From Marinobacter sp. 2_MG-2023 (GTDB lineage: Bacteria > Pseudomonadota > Gammaproteobacteria > Pseudomonadales > Oleiphilaceae): 64,000 bases of DNA. Positions within the stretch are counted from its first letter, which is position 1, and each line of letters opens with the position of its first letter. The stretch is taken from the NCBI RefSeq assembly GCF_030546935.1, contig NZ_JAUOPH010000002.1:248001-312000 (forward strand), written 5' to 3'. The notes beneath the pieces were generated by a model that had not been told where the DNA came from, ran no database searches, and saw only the letters and a program-made list of their open reading frames with translations. Of the stretch, positions 53,018 to 62,667 are shown in pieces. The position numbers and the translations under genes were made by a program.

Positions 53018-54146
53018 CTTCACCCTCCTCGATCCCCAGCCTTCGTAGTAGTGTGCGACACTCAGGGCTTTCGGCCTCCTCCGTTGCCAGCAATGCGGCC
53101 GCTCGCATCACCAGTTTCGATCGGCTTACGTTACCCCGGCTCAAAAAATAGACAGCACCAATCAATTCCCGAAGATCCAGCGGCAAATGCCACTGCACCT
53201 TGATCCGGTTACCCAGCTTTTCGGCCCAGCCGGTAATGGCCGAATCGATCTGTTCAACGTCTGGCGGCTCCCCACTCTCATCACACTGGTTTTGCAGCAC
53301 CTTCAAGGCGGCCAACTCTCCGGCCTTACTCAACAAGCCTGCCGTGTAATACAGAGCAGGGTTTTCTCCCACCTTTTTCGCCAGCGCGCGGGCTTCCTCG
53401 GCCACTCGCAAAGCCTGCTCCTGTTCAATACGCGCACGTTCACCCAAGCGCGGGCAGGCCAGCTTGCCGGCAATATCCAACGACAGCGCAAGAGCCTGAT
53501 TCAACGCCATAGCAACACCAATCGAGCTGATGGCCTCTGCGGGTGTTTTCACCGGCGTGCCCGAACGCCGAAATGAGGCGCTGTTAGCCACATCCAGCAT
53601 TTTTGCACTCAGCGCAGGCTCCTTGCTCCATTGTTCCGCGAGGAAACGCGCACCCAACTCGTCACGTTTCTCCATAAGCGCCAGAATTTCAGCAGTATCG
53701 ATCTGGCCTGGTAGTTGAATCGCGGAGTTACAGGCAGCTTCCATTTTTTCAGCCAGGGTGACGGAACCTTTATCATGGTCAACGGGCAATGGCGCCAGCG
53801 CTGTCAGCCGCTGGTGCAGCGCGTCTACCTGAAAGGGCTTACTGATGTAGCCGCTAATACCCAGATGGGCTGCCGCCAGAATGGAGTCGCGGTCTGTGCG
53901 GCCACTGATCACCAGAACAGGAATTTCAGCGCTGGTTTGCCTGACCACACGAATCAACTCAAGCCCTGAACCATCCGGCAGGTTCCTGTCGGCAATCACC
54001 AGATCAGCCGGCTCTTCCCGCCAGCTATCGCAAGCTGATTGAAGCTGCGTACACAGCCGGATTCTGGCTCCCGGATAGGCGCTCGCCACAACGGTTTCCA
54101 GCAGATCACCAACCAGCTCATCGTCTTCGAGAATCAACACATACAT
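52995..54146 (-). CDS. receiver-HDOD signalling protein
   Basis: 383 residues: an N-terminal receiver domain (1-120) with Asp53 in LVIADRNLPDGSG and Lys103 in ISKPFQ, then an HDOD domain (about 135-330; LPGQIDTAEILALM, MLDVANSASFRRSG, ISSIGVAMALNQAL). HDOD domains resemble HD domains without catalytic residues and act as protein-interaction modules in regulation of motility, biofilm and c-di-GMP pathways. It is co-transcribed with the GGDEF gene upstream (28 bases) and the lone receiver downstream. Confidence 0.9.
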   Translation of the reverse strand: MYVLILEDDELVGDLLETVVASAYPGARIRLCTQLQSACDSWREEPADLVIADRNLPDGSGLELIRVVRQTSAEIPVLVISGRTDRDSILAAAHLGISGYISKPFQVDALHQRLTALAPLPVDHDKGSVTLAEKMEAACNSAIQLPGQIDTAEILALMEKRDELGARFLAEQWSKEPALSAKMLDVANSASFRRSGTPVKTPAEAISSIGVAMALNQALALSLDIAGKLACPRLGERARIEQEQALRVAEEARALAKKVGENPALYYTAGLLSKAGELAALKVLQNQCDESGEPPDVEQIDSAITGWAEKLGNRIKVQWHLPLDLRELIGAVYFLSRGNVSRSKLVMRAAALLATEEAESPECRTLLRRLGIEEGEDDARQRS

Positions 54147-54174
54147 CGTGGGGCTCTCAATGTGCAGTTAAAGA

Positions 54175-55833
54175 TCACAACAGGCTCCTTGAATCCACGC
54201 TGACGCCATTACGGCCTGCACGTTTGCGCTGATACAGTGCCCTGTCTGCCGCTTCGATAGCTTGTTCAGCGGACCCATAGGCGTTCAATGTGGCAACGCC
54301 CGCGCTGAGGCTGACAGAGAACTCTTCAGTGCCAACGTTAAATGCCAGTCGCGCAAAATCCTGGCTCAGCGCTTCAAGCACCTCAACGGCTTTTTCCAGT
54401 GAACATTCGGGCAACACGACCATAAATTCCTCACCACCATAGCGACCGATAATATCCGTATTCCGCAATCGGTGGCGCAACAGGTTGGCCAAAGCCTTGA
54501 TCACCATATCCCCCGCGCCGTGGCCATAGGCGTCGTTTACCTTCTTGAAATGATCCAGATCCAGCATAGCCACAACAGAATTGTGCCCGCTACGGGCGCT
54601 GCGCGCATACTCGCGGCCAAGCTCGGTTTTAGCGAGTGCGTGCTTTAACAAACCCGTAAGACTGTCCAGCGACACCAGTTTGTCGAGCTGTCGGGCGCGA
54701 TAACAACGCATTCGTACCGTTCGCAACAGGAACTCATCAGATACCGGCTTGGTAACAAAATCATCACCACCACGGGCAAGTGCATCGAGTTGCCTGTTGC
54801 GGTCCTCTTCGGAGGAAAAGAAAATAATGGGTAAACTGAGCCACTCGGCCTGAAATCTCACCATCCTGGCGAGCGCCGGACCGTCGTAAAGCCCCATTTG
54901 CACATCCATTAACAGGATGTCCGGCCGGAACTCTGACAGTTCTGAAAGCAAGTTTGATGGGTCGCCCAGAGCCCGGACCTGCAAGCCCCCGCTAGTGAGC
55001 ACTAATCGGTAGTGCTCCAGCAACTCGCGGTCGTCATCCAGAATCATCACCCGACCAGTGAGCGTTGCAAGTCCCTCGGCCAGGAGCTGCTCTATGCGAT
55101 CCGCAAGAGCGGGGATATCCTGCGGGTCATCACAACAGGCATCTATGCCGAGGCAAGCCAACCGGTAACGGGTGGCAAAGTCAGGAGCCTGGCTGAAACA
55201 GATCACCGGCAGATCATGTAGTCTCGACAACCATTGCACACCCTCATCCTGCAAAAGCGTATCCCTGACCATGACCAGATCAACGTCATCCATGCCCTCC
55301 GGCCACTCATGGCCATTACTCAGGCTGCGCAGTCGGTGACCGTATAGCGCCAGGCCCTCTGAAACCAACTCCGCAAGCTCTTGGTCAGGTTCAAGAATCA
55401 GCAACACAGGCTGATTATCCGTTTCTGCCAGCCTGGGCTGATGCCACTCGGTTGAGACTGGCTCGGCAGTAACTAAAAGGTTGCCAAGGCCGGCAATATC
55501 GTCTTCATAACCGGCGCTCAACAACTGCTTCAACTCTAGTCGTATACTTTCGCTGTCGGCTCCATCAGCAACCTGATCTGCCAATGGCTTTATAGCGATT
55601 TCGAGTTTACGGGCCTGTTCGCCAAGCAGAGTAAACCCCAGTGTGCCCGCCGAGCCTGCCAGCCTGTGTAAAAGCTGATAGGCAGCGACCAGCTCACCGA
55701 TGGTTTCAGAATTTCGGGATGCGTTGAAAATACTGGCGACCAAGCCTTCAATTTCACGTATCGTTTTATCTCGAAAACGATTACGAAGGGTCTCCAGTTT
55801 TTTCTGCACCTCACGAGTAGGGCTTTGAGGCAT
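54175..55833 (-). CDS. Hpt-receiver-GGDEF diguanylate cyclase
   Basis: 552 residues. An Hpt domain (about 10-120) has the phosphoacceptor His56 in YQLLHRLAGSAGTLGF. A degenerate receiver (about 142-250) lacks the usual phosphorylation pocket. A complete receiver (about 261-380) has Asp264-266, Asp310 (LLMDVQMG) and Lys362 (TKP). The GGDEF domain (385-545) has an intact active site GGEEF at 466-470 and an inhibitory-site RNTD at 457-460, five residues upstream, so c-di-GMP should feed back on it. It is predicted to make c-di-GMP under phosphorelay control. It is divergent from two histidine kinase genes. Confidence 0.93.
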   Translation of the reverse strand: MPQSPTREVQKKLETLRNRFRDKTIREIEGLVASIFNASRNSETIGELVAAYQLLHRLAGSAGTLGFTLLGEQARKLEIAIKPLADQVADGADSESIRLELKQLLSAGYEDDIAGLGNLLVTAEPVSTEWHQPRLAETDNQPVLLILEPDQELAELVSEGLALYGHRLRSLSNGHEWPEGMDDVDLVMVRDTLLQDEGVQWLSRLHDLPVICFSQAPDFATRYRLACLGIDACCDDPQDIPALADRIEQLLAEGLATLTGRVMILDDDRELLEHYRLVLTSGGLQVRALGDPSNLLSELSEFRPDILLMDVQMGLYDGPALARMVRFQAEWLSLPIIFFSSEEDRNRQLDALARGGDDFVTKPVSDEFLLRTVRMRCYRARQLDKLVSLDSLTGLLKHALAKTELGREYARSARSGHNSVVAMLDLDHFKKVNDAYGHGAGDMVIKALANLLRHRLRNTDIIGRYGGEEFMVVLPECSLEKAVEVLEALSQDFARLAFNVGTEEFSVSLSAGVATLNAYGSAEQAIEAADRALYQRKRAGRNGVSVDSRSLL

Positions 55834-55935
55834 AAAGGCTCTTGCTGATCAAAGCGCACAAGCGCTGTGAATTCTATTTCAGTTGATGTTCAATCAAAGC
55901 AAGTTTTCCGGCAAATAGCCAGACAGGAGCAGGTT

Positions 55936-57729
55936 TTGGGTCATTTATCTCTGGGTACGCGCCTTGCCGTGATTATCATCCTTGGCAGTCTGGCAATCGT
56001 CGGTTCTGTAATTTATGCCGCTTACGGCGCTTTACTTGAGGACTTTGAAAAAAACCTGGCTGCCCAACAGGCAAACGAAACAGCCCACATCTCCAGCCTG
56101 GTCAGCCAGAACCTGGAGCTGCGCACCAGCGCCCTGGCCCAGTTCGCCGCCATGCTTGGCCATAGTGGCCAACTTCCACCTCAAGAACCACTGACAAAAC
56201 TCCTGCAAAAGCAGCAAAAACTGAGAGAGCTGTTTCCCCACAGCCTGACCATTCTGTCTCCAAACGCTATATTACTGGCTGAAAACACCTATGTACCAGG
56301 CAGGGTTGGCACCTATTATGCCGACCGGCCCCACTGGAAAGCGGCGATAAAAACCCGCCGCCCGGTCATCAGCCGCCCTATTATAGGCAGGGCAACGGGT
56401 ATACCGCTGATGGTTTTTATAGCACCCATTCTGACAGATAGCGGAGAGCTCCTCGGCTTTCTCAGCGGCACCCTGCAAATGGACCAAGCGCTGCTAATAC
56501 CGAAACATGTGCGTGAGGATGCTATTAAAGACGCAATCTTCCTGGTGATTGACACTGCAAACTTCCTGTTCGTAGAAGGCTCCCGCAATAAAACCATAGA
56601 GTACTTGCCAGACCCGGGAGAAAATTTGCTGATCGATGCAGCTCTGTCCGGCATCCCTTTTGGTGAGGTTGAGACTGCCTCGGGTGAGACGTTGATCTAT
56701 GCCACAAATCACCTGCAGCGTCTGGGCTGGTTATTTATCCGCGCCGTTCCCAAATCCCTTGCGACCGCCCCCGCCGAGCAGGCTTTCGTACGGTTTTTTA
56801 CCATCAGCATAGGGGTAACCCTCGGCATAGTATTGCTGACGTACCTGGCACTCCGATCGACAACCGTATCGCTCACCCAGATGACACGGCGTATTCGTTC
56901 AATGATTCAGAAACCTGAATCCTCCCGGCGTCTTATAGAGCGAGGGGCCCCCGAGGTGCGCGATCTGGCACAGGCATTCAACCAGTTGATGGATGAGCGT
57001 GATGCCAACAACCAGCTCAAGGACAACTTTGTTTCCAATGTCAGCCACGAGCTACGCACTCCTTTGACCTCAATGAATGGCGCTTTGCGACTGCTCAAGT
57101 CGGGCACAGCAGGGGAACTCCCGGAACGCGCCCAGGAGATGACGACGCTGGCCCTGCGCAACGGCGAGCGCCTGCAACTACTCATCAACGATCTGCTCGA
57201 TTTCAACAAGCTTTCAAGTGGCAACATGCGGGTGAGCTTTCAGACCGAAAACCTGCAGAAGCTGCTTACGGAAACAGTCAGCGGCAATGAGGCCATGGCG
57301 CGGGAGTTGGGTGTCAGGCTCAAAGCCTCAGACATACCCGCGATATCCTTACAGACCGACGGGCACAGATTGCGACAAATTCTGGACAATTTCGTCAGCA
57401 ATGCCATCAAGCACTCGCCTCAGCAAGGTCTGGTTACACTTCATGCTGAAGAAGTCGATCCATACCGGCTTCGAATCACTGTGAGCGACCAGGGCAAAGG
57501 CGTACCTGAAGAGTTTCGGAGCCAGATTTTCGAACGCTTTGCCCAGGCAGAAACAGGCACAACCCGTGCAACCAATGGCACCGGCCTTGGCCTTGCAATC
57601 AGCCGACAGCTTGCAGTCCTCCTGGGCGGAAATACCGGCTTCTACAACAATAACGGCGCACATTTTTGGGTTGAGCTACCAATGGGCGACGTTAGCTCGC
57701 CAGAGGAGCATGCCCATGAGAGCGCCTGA
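55936..57729 (+). CDS. membrane sensor histidine kinase
   Basis: 597 residues from a TTG start. Membrane segment 1 (about 10-31), a periplasmic sensor of about 250 residues of dCache type (VGTYYADRPHWKAAIKTRRPV, then FIAPILTDSGELLGFLSG), membrane segment 2 (about 286-306), a HAMP-like linker, HisKA with His371 in NVSHELRTPLTSMNGA, and an ATPase domain (DNFVSNAIKHS, GKGVPEEF, GTGLGLAIS). I prefer the TTG at 55936 because AGGAG lies six bases upstream and it leaves 102 bases for divergent promoters. A GTG at 55867 would add 23 residues but has no ribosome site. No receiver domain is attached. Confidence 0.9.
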   Translation: MGHLSLGTRLAVIIILGSLAIVGSVIYAAYGALLEDFEKNLAAQQANETAHISSLVSQNLELRTSALAQFAAMLGHSGQLPPQEPLTKLLQKQQKLRELFPHSLTILSPNAILLAENTYVPGRVGTYYADRPHWKAAIKTRRPVISRPIIGRATGIPLMVFIAPILTDSGELLGFLSGTLQMDQALLIPKHVREDAIKDAIFLVIDTANFLFVEGSRNKTIEYLPDPGENLLIDAALSGIPFGEVETASGETLIYATNHLQRLGWLFIRAVPKSLATAPAEQAFVRFFTISIGVTLGIVLLTYLALRSTTVSLTQMTRRIRSMIQKPESSRRLIERGAPEVRDLAQAFNQLMDERDANNQLKDNFVSNVSHELRTPLTSMNGALRLLKSGTAGELPERAQEMTTLALRNGERLQLLINDLLDFNKLSSGNMRVSFQTENLQKLLTETVSGNEAMARELGVRLKASDIPAISLQTDGHRLRQILDNFVSNAIKHSPQQGLVTLHAEEVDPYRLRITVSDQGKGVPEEFRSQIFERFAQAETGTTRATNGTGLGLAISRQLAVLLGGNTGFYNNNGAHFWVELPMGDVSSPEEHAHESA

Positions 57730-59713
57730 GTTTCCAGCCAATGAAAGCGCAAGGCAGGTAACGCTGGATCAATTGCGTATTCTCGATACACCTCCCGAAG
57801 CACGCTTCGATCGGCTGACACGAATGGCAGCAAGGCTGATGGACGTGCCAATATGCCTCATTTCATTGGTCGACCGAGACCGGCAGTGGTTCAAGTCCTG
57901 TATCGGCCTCGGTGTCAGCGAAACCCCGAGAAGCATTTCGTTCTGCGGGCACGCCATTTTAGACAGGTTGCCTCTGGTGGTTGAGGATGCGCACGAAGAT
58001 GAACGCTTCCAAGACAACCCCCTGGTAATCAGTGACCCGAACATCCGGTTCTATGCCGGGATGCCCCTTAACAGTGCGGACGGTCAGACCCTTGGCACTC
58101 TGTGCGTTATGGACCGGAAACCGCGCAAGCTGAACGAAGACGATCTGCAGTGCCTGCGCGATATCGCAGATTGTGTCGAGGAGCAGATCAGCGCGCGTAA
58201 ACTGGCGATTCATTACCGGGAACAGGAACTGCAAGAGCAAAACGAATCCCTGATCATGCTTGCACAGCTCGTTGACATGGTACCAGGCGGCCTTTATCAG
58301 TTCCGCCGCTACCCGAATGGGGATCTATGCTTTCCTTTCAGCAGCAAGGGGATTGAACGCTCGTTTGGTGTAACCCAGAAACAAGCACTGGAAGATGCGT
58401 CTTCTCTGTTTAAGTTGATCCACCCCGATGACTTACCGGCTGTATCAGCTGCGATTGATGAGTCCGCAAACCAACTTAGCACCTGGTCTATCAGTTTCAG
58501 GATAATGGGGCCAGACGGCGACTGGCGCTGGATCGAGGGCCATGCCAGACCTCAGGAGCTTGCAGACGGCAGCACCATATGGCACGGCTATCTGGAAGAT
58601 ATCGATGAGAAGAAACGGGCTCTTGTAGGATTAGAGGAAAGCGAACTTCAACTTCGGCGCCTGTTCGAGCTCGCGCCCAACGGCATCCTTCTTGCGGACT
58701 ACCTGACGTCAGAAATCATCGATGTAAATGCGGCCATGCTTAAATCGACCGGCTATAGCAAGGATGAGTTCCTGAAGCTGGACTATCGCAATCTTCTTAC
58801 TCGTGACCACGTATCACGGCGCGCTGAAGCTCTGGAGCAACTAAGAAAGACGGGGTATTTTGGCCCTATAGAGCAGAATGTGATCAATCGCGAAGGCGGC
58901 ATCTACCCCGTTATTCTGCACAGCATGCTTATACGGGATTCATCAGGGAACAAGTTGCTTTGGGTGCTGATGGAGGATATCTCCGAACGCAAAAAGATCG
59001 AACGTATGAAAAACCGGTTCGTTGCCACCGTCAGCCATGAGCTGCGCACGCCGCTTACGTCTATAACGGGCGCCGTCGGTTTGCTGGCCGGCGGAGCAGC
59101 TGGAGCACTTCCCGCAAAAGCCCAGAGTATGATGGAAATTGCGAAACGCAACGCCCAGCAACTGGCCACTTTGATCAATGATCTGCTGGATATAGAAAAG
59201 CTGGTAGCCGGCAAGCTGGACATCCACCTAGAACAACAGCCTTTGCAGCCTCTGCTTGAACAGGCGGTCAGTACGAACCAGCCTTACGGCGCGCAGCGCA
59301 AAGTCACCATCGATCCCGCCCCCAATATTCCCGGAACCGACGTATACGTAGACCACCAGCGGTTATTGCAGGCACTCAACAACCTGATATCCAATGCTAT
59401 AAAGTTCTCACCAGACAACGGCCGCGTCCAACTGTCGGCCCGGCACGAGTTGTCAGAAGGAAATCCAACAGTCGTTATTGGCGTGAAAGACAGCGGTCAA
59501 GGTGTTCCGGCCGCTTTTCGCGACCAGATTTTTCAGCGTTTTGCGCAGGCAGACAGTTCCGACACCCGCAGTAAGGGCGGAACCGGTCTGGGGTTGGCCA
59601 TCACGAGGGAGCTAATTACCGTAATGGGCGGCGAAGTCGGCTTTGAGTCTATACCCGGACAAGGCGCTACCTTCTGGATACGCTTGCCGGTAACAAACAC
59701 CGATGCCCAATAA
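57716..59713 (+). CDS. cytosolic GAF-PAS-PAS histidine kinase
   Basis: 665 residues without a membrane segment. An N-terminal GAF domain (1-165; FDRLTRMAARLMDVPICLISLV, then GTLCVMDRKPR) is followed by two PAS domains (about 180-300, with LFKLIHPDDLPAV, and 312-425, with LFELAPNGILLADY). HisKA has His441 in TVSHELRTPLTSITGAVG, and the ATPase domain has LNNLISNAIKFSPDNG, DSGQGVPAAF and GGTGLGLAITREL. The ATG at 57716 lies inside the end of the first kinase gene (14-base overlap) with GAGGAG seven bases upstream. GAF and PAS suggest sensing of a small ligand, redox state or light; no specific residue reveals which. Confidence 0.93.
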   Translation: MRAPEFPANESARQVTLDQLRILDTPPEARFDRLTRMAARLMDVPICLISLVDRDRQWFKSCIGLGVSETPRSISFCGHAILDRLPLVVEDAHEDERFQDNPLVISDPNIRFYAGMPLNSADGQTLGTLCVMDRKPRKLNEDDLQCLRDIADCVEEQISARKLAIHYREQELQEQNESLIMLAQLVDMVPGGLYQFRRYPNGDLCFPFSSKGIERSFGVTQKQALEDASSLFKLIHPDDLPAVSAAIDESANQLSTWSISFRIMGPDGDWRWIEGHARPQELADGSTIWHGYLEDIDEKKRALVGLEESELQLRRLFELAPNGILLADYLTSEIIDVNAAMLKSTGYSKDEFLKLDYRNLLTRDHVSRRAEALEQLRKTGYFGPIEQNVINREGGIYPVILHSMLIRDSSGNKLLWVLMEDISERKKIERMKNRFVATVSHELRTPLTSITGAVGLLAGGAAGALPAKAQSMMEIAKRNAQQLATLINDLLDIEKLVAGKLDIHLEQQPLQPLLEQAVSTNQPYGAQRKVTIDPAPNIPGTDVYVDHQRLLQALNNLISNAIKFSPDNGRVQLSARHELSEGNPTVVIGVKDSGQGVPAAFRDQIFQRFAQADSSDTRSKGGTGLGLAITRELITVMGGEVGFESIPGQGATFWIRLPVTNTDAQ

Positions 59714-59746
59714 AAAACCGGCGACCTTGCAACAGGTCGCCGGTTT
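59714..59746 (-). terminator. strong terminator of acnA
   Basis: A 13-pair stem (59715-59727 with 59734-59746, core CCGGCGACCT/AGGTCGCCGG) and six-base loop. Read on the minus strand it is followed by six Us, so it terminates acnA. On the plus strand, for the kinase gene, the U-tract is short, so it may act there more weakly. Confidence 0.88.
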
Positions 59747-59768
59747 CAGCTGAACCAAACCAGGTGGC

Positions 59769-62537
59769 TCAGGCAGACTTGAGCATTTCACGCACCACAT
59801 AGTGCAGGATGCCGCCGTGGACGAAATACACGGCTTCGTTGGCCGTATCTATCCGCGACTTCAACTCACAACTTTCAGTAGAGCCGTCCTTGTAGGTTAC
59901 TGTCATGGTGAGTGTCTCACCCGGCGAAATGTCACCCGACAACCCGCTGATACTGATGGTTTCTTCACCGGTCAGTTTGAGGCTCTTGCGATCCGTGCCT
60001 TCCGGGAACTGCAGCGGCATCACGCCCATCCCGATCAGGTTGGAGCGGTGAATACGCTCATAGGATTCCGCCACTACAGCGCGAACACCCAGTAACCGGG
60101 TACCCTTGGCAGCCCAGTCGCGACTTGAGCCGGTTCCATATTCCTTGCCGGCAATCACAACAAGGGGTGTCCCCTGCTCCTGGTACTTCATGGCGGCATC
60201 GTAAACCGGCATTTGCTCCCCGGTAGGTACAAATTTCGTGAAGCCACCTTCAACACCATCCAGCATTTCATTGCGGATGCGCACGTTGGCAAAGGTGCCA
60301 CGCATCATCACCTCGTGATTACCGCGGCGGGAACCGTAAGAGTTGAAGTTCTTGGGCTCAACTCCCCGCTCTTGCAGGTATTTACCAGCGGGACTGTCGG
60401 CGCTGAACGAGCCGGCCGGGGAAATGTGGTCGGTGGTCACCGAATCCCCCAGCAAGGCAAGAATATTCGCGTCGACAATATCCTCCACCGGATCCGGTTC
60501 CGTGCCCATACCTTCAAAGAAGGGCGGGTGCTGGATATAGGTAGAATCTTCTGACCACTTGTATACCTTGGTATCTGGCACTTCAATGGCCTGCCAGGTG
60601 GCATCTCCATCGAACACAGCGGCGTACTCGGTGCGGAACATGTTGGTTTTGACCTTTTCCACAGCCTCCGCGACTTCCTGCTGGCTCGGCCACAGGTCTT
60701 TCAGGTACACCGGGTTGCCATCCTTATCCTCACCCAGGGGGTCTTCCGCCAGGTTCAGCCGCACATTACCGGCCAAAGCGTAAGCGACAACCAAGGGTGG
60801 CGATGCCAGCCAGTTGGTTTTCACCAGCGGATGTATACGGCCTTCAAAGTTACGGTTACCAGACAACACCGAGGCCACCGTTATATCACCATCCGCAATG
60901 GCTTTTTCAACCGCGTCCGGCAAGGGGCCAGAGTTACCAATACAGGTCGTACAGCCGTAACCCACAAGGTCAAAGCCAAGTTTATTCAGGTCGCCCTGGA
61001 AGCCGCCCGCCTCCAGGTAATCGGTAACCACTTTGGAGCCCGGCGCCAGAGAGGTTTTCACCCAGGGTTTGGTTTTAAGGCCTTTGGCCACCGCTTTCCG
61101 GGCCACGAGCCCGGCAGCCATCATCACACTCGGGTTGGATGTGTTGGTGCACGACGTGATAGCGGCAATCACTACTGCGCCCGGATCAAGGCGCGTCTTC
61201 TCGCCGTTCATTTCCAGCGGCTGACTTGACGGGTGGTGGTAGCTGTCATCCACACCCACAGCTGTCTGACCGCCCTCTGACTCCAGATTGCTCTCACGGT
61301 TGTCAGCTGCATCCGGCGCACCCTCGGCCGTTGCCATCAACAGCTCGAAGGTTGATTTCATATTCTTCAGCGCAACCCGGTCCTGCGGCCGCTTTGGCCC
61401 GGCCATACTGGCTTCCACGTCGCCCATATCGAGTTCCAGGGTAGCTGTGTATACCGGCTCATGACCGGGTTCACGCCATAGCCCCTGAGCTTTGGCATAA
61501 GCTTCAACCAGCTCTATCTGGTCGTCGTCCCGGCCAGTCAAACGCAGATATTTGAGGGTTTGCTCGTCCACCGGGAAAAAACCACAGGTTGCACCGTATT
61601 CCGGAGACATGTTGGCGATAGTTGCACGGTCTGCCACTGGCATGTCTTTAAGACCGTCACCATAGAATTCAACAAATTTGCCAACCACGCCTTTTTTACG
61701 AAGCATTTCAGTAACGGTGAGTACCAGATCTGTCGCAGTAATGCCTTCACGCAATTTACCGCTAATCTTGAAGCCCACTACTTCCGGTATGAGCATGGAT
61801 ACCGGCTGGCCAAGCATCGCCGCTTCAGCTTCGATACCGCCGACACCCCACCCAAGGATGCCCAGACCGTTAATCATGGTGGTATGGGAATCTGTCCCCA
61901 CCAGCGTGTCCGGATAGGCGATGGTTTTATCACCCTGTTCTTTGTGCCATACGGTTTTGCCAAGATACTCGAGGTTCACCTGGTGGCAGATACCGGTTCC
62001 CGGCGGTACCACACGGAAGTTATCAAAAGCTTGCTGGCCCCAACGCAGGAACTCATAGCGTTCCTGGTTACGCTCCATTTCAATGGCTACGTTCCGCCCA
62101 AAGGCAGAAGCATCACCGAACTCGTCAACCATGACCGAGTGGTCAATTACCAGATCTACAGGGGACAGCGGGTTGATAAGCGCAGGGTCGCCGCCGGCCA
62201 CTTTAACGGCCTCTCGCATCGCGGCCAGATCAACCACGCCGGGCACGCCAGTAAAGTCCTGCATCAGCACCCGAGCCGGTCGGAACTGAATTTCGGTATC
62301 CGAGCGTTTATCTTTAAGCCATTGCACCATGGCATCAACGTGGCTTTGATCCACAGTTACACCATCTTCGTTGCGCAACAGGTTTTCCAGAAGCACTTTC
62401 AGTGAAAACGGCAGTCGGTTGATGTCACCGAGGGACTCCGCAGCTTTGGGCAGACTGTAGTAATGGAAGGTTTTACCGCCAGCGCTCAGGCTGGTCAGTG
62501 TATTCAGGCTGTCTTTGCCAAGGCTCTCATTGGACAT
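59769..62537 (-). CDS. acnA: aconitate hydratase AcnA
   Basis: Aconitase interconverts citrate and isocitrate in the TCA cycle, using a [4Fe-4S] cluster. The 922 residues (891 in E. coli) contain the cluster cysteines in [13 protein letters not shown] and [14 protein letters not shown], the substrate-site segment [20 protein letters not shown], and the C-terminal swivel domain with [20 protein letters not shown]. The N-terminal [20 protein letters not shown] is the AcnA/IRP type, not AcnB. AGGAGG lies six bases before the ATG. It stands alone between two terminator-like elements. Confidence 0.97.
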   Translation of the reverse strand: MSNESLGKDSLNTLTSLSAGGKTFHYYSLPKAAESLGDINRLPFSLKVLLENLLRNEDGVTVDQSHVDAMVQWLKDKRSDTEIQFRPARVLMQDFTGVPGVVDLAAMREAVKVAGGDPALINPLSPVDLVIDHSVMVDEFGDASAFGRNVAIEMERNQERYEFLRWGQQAFDNFRVVPPGTGICHQVNLEYLGKTVWHKEQGDKTIAYPDTLVGTDSHTTMINGLGILGWGVGGIEAEAAMLGQPVSMLIPEVVGFKISGKLREGITATDLVLTVTEMLRKKGVVGKFVEFYGDGLKDMPVADRATIANMSPEYGATCGFFPVDEQTLKYLRLTGRDDDQIELVEAYAKAQGLWREPGHEPVYTATLELDMGDVEASMAGPKRPQDRVALKNMKSTFELLMATAEGAPDAADNRESNLESEGGQTAVGVDDSYHHPSSQPLEMNGEKTRLDPGAVVIAAITSCTNTSNPSVMMAAGLVARKAVAKGLKTKPWVKTSLAPGSKVVTDYLEAGGFQGDLNKLGFDLVGYGCTTCIGNSGPLPDAVEKAIADGDITVASVLSGNRNFEGRIHPLVKTNWLASPPLVVAYALAGNVRLNLAEDPLGEDKDGNPVYLKDLWPSQQEVAEAVEKVKTNMFRTEYAAVFDGDATWQAIEVPDTKVYKWSEDSTYIQHPPFFEGMGTEPDPVEDIVDANILALLGDSVTTDHISPAGSFSADSPAGKYLQERGVEPKNFNSYGSRRGNHEVMMRGTFANVRIRNEMLDGVEGGFTKFVPTGEQMPVYDAAMKYQEQGTPLVVIAGKEYGTGSSRDWAAKGTRLLGVRAVVAESYERIHRSNLIGMGVMPLQFPEGTDRKSLKLTGEETISISGLSGDISPGETLTMTVTYKDGSTESCELKSRIDTANEAVYFVHGGILHYVVREMLKSA

Positions 62538-62616
62538 GGTATGCCTCCTACGATGAATTGCTATCCTATTACTATTGCATCGTTTCGGCAGACTTCAACT
62601 CACGGCAATTGATGTT

Positions 62617-62639
62617 CGCCATTCAGCCTGTGAATGGCG
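62617..62639 (-). terminator. stem-loop after the right-edge chemoreceptor gene
   Basis: CGCCATTCA (62617-62625) and TGAATGGCG (62631-62639) pair perfectly over five bases, 29 bases after the chemoreceptor stop and 80 bases before acnA. There is no U-tract. It may separate the two genes or be part of acnA regulation. Confidence 0.4.
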
Positions 62640-62667
62640 TGCACCAAAGCAACGCTCAGCAAAGCTG

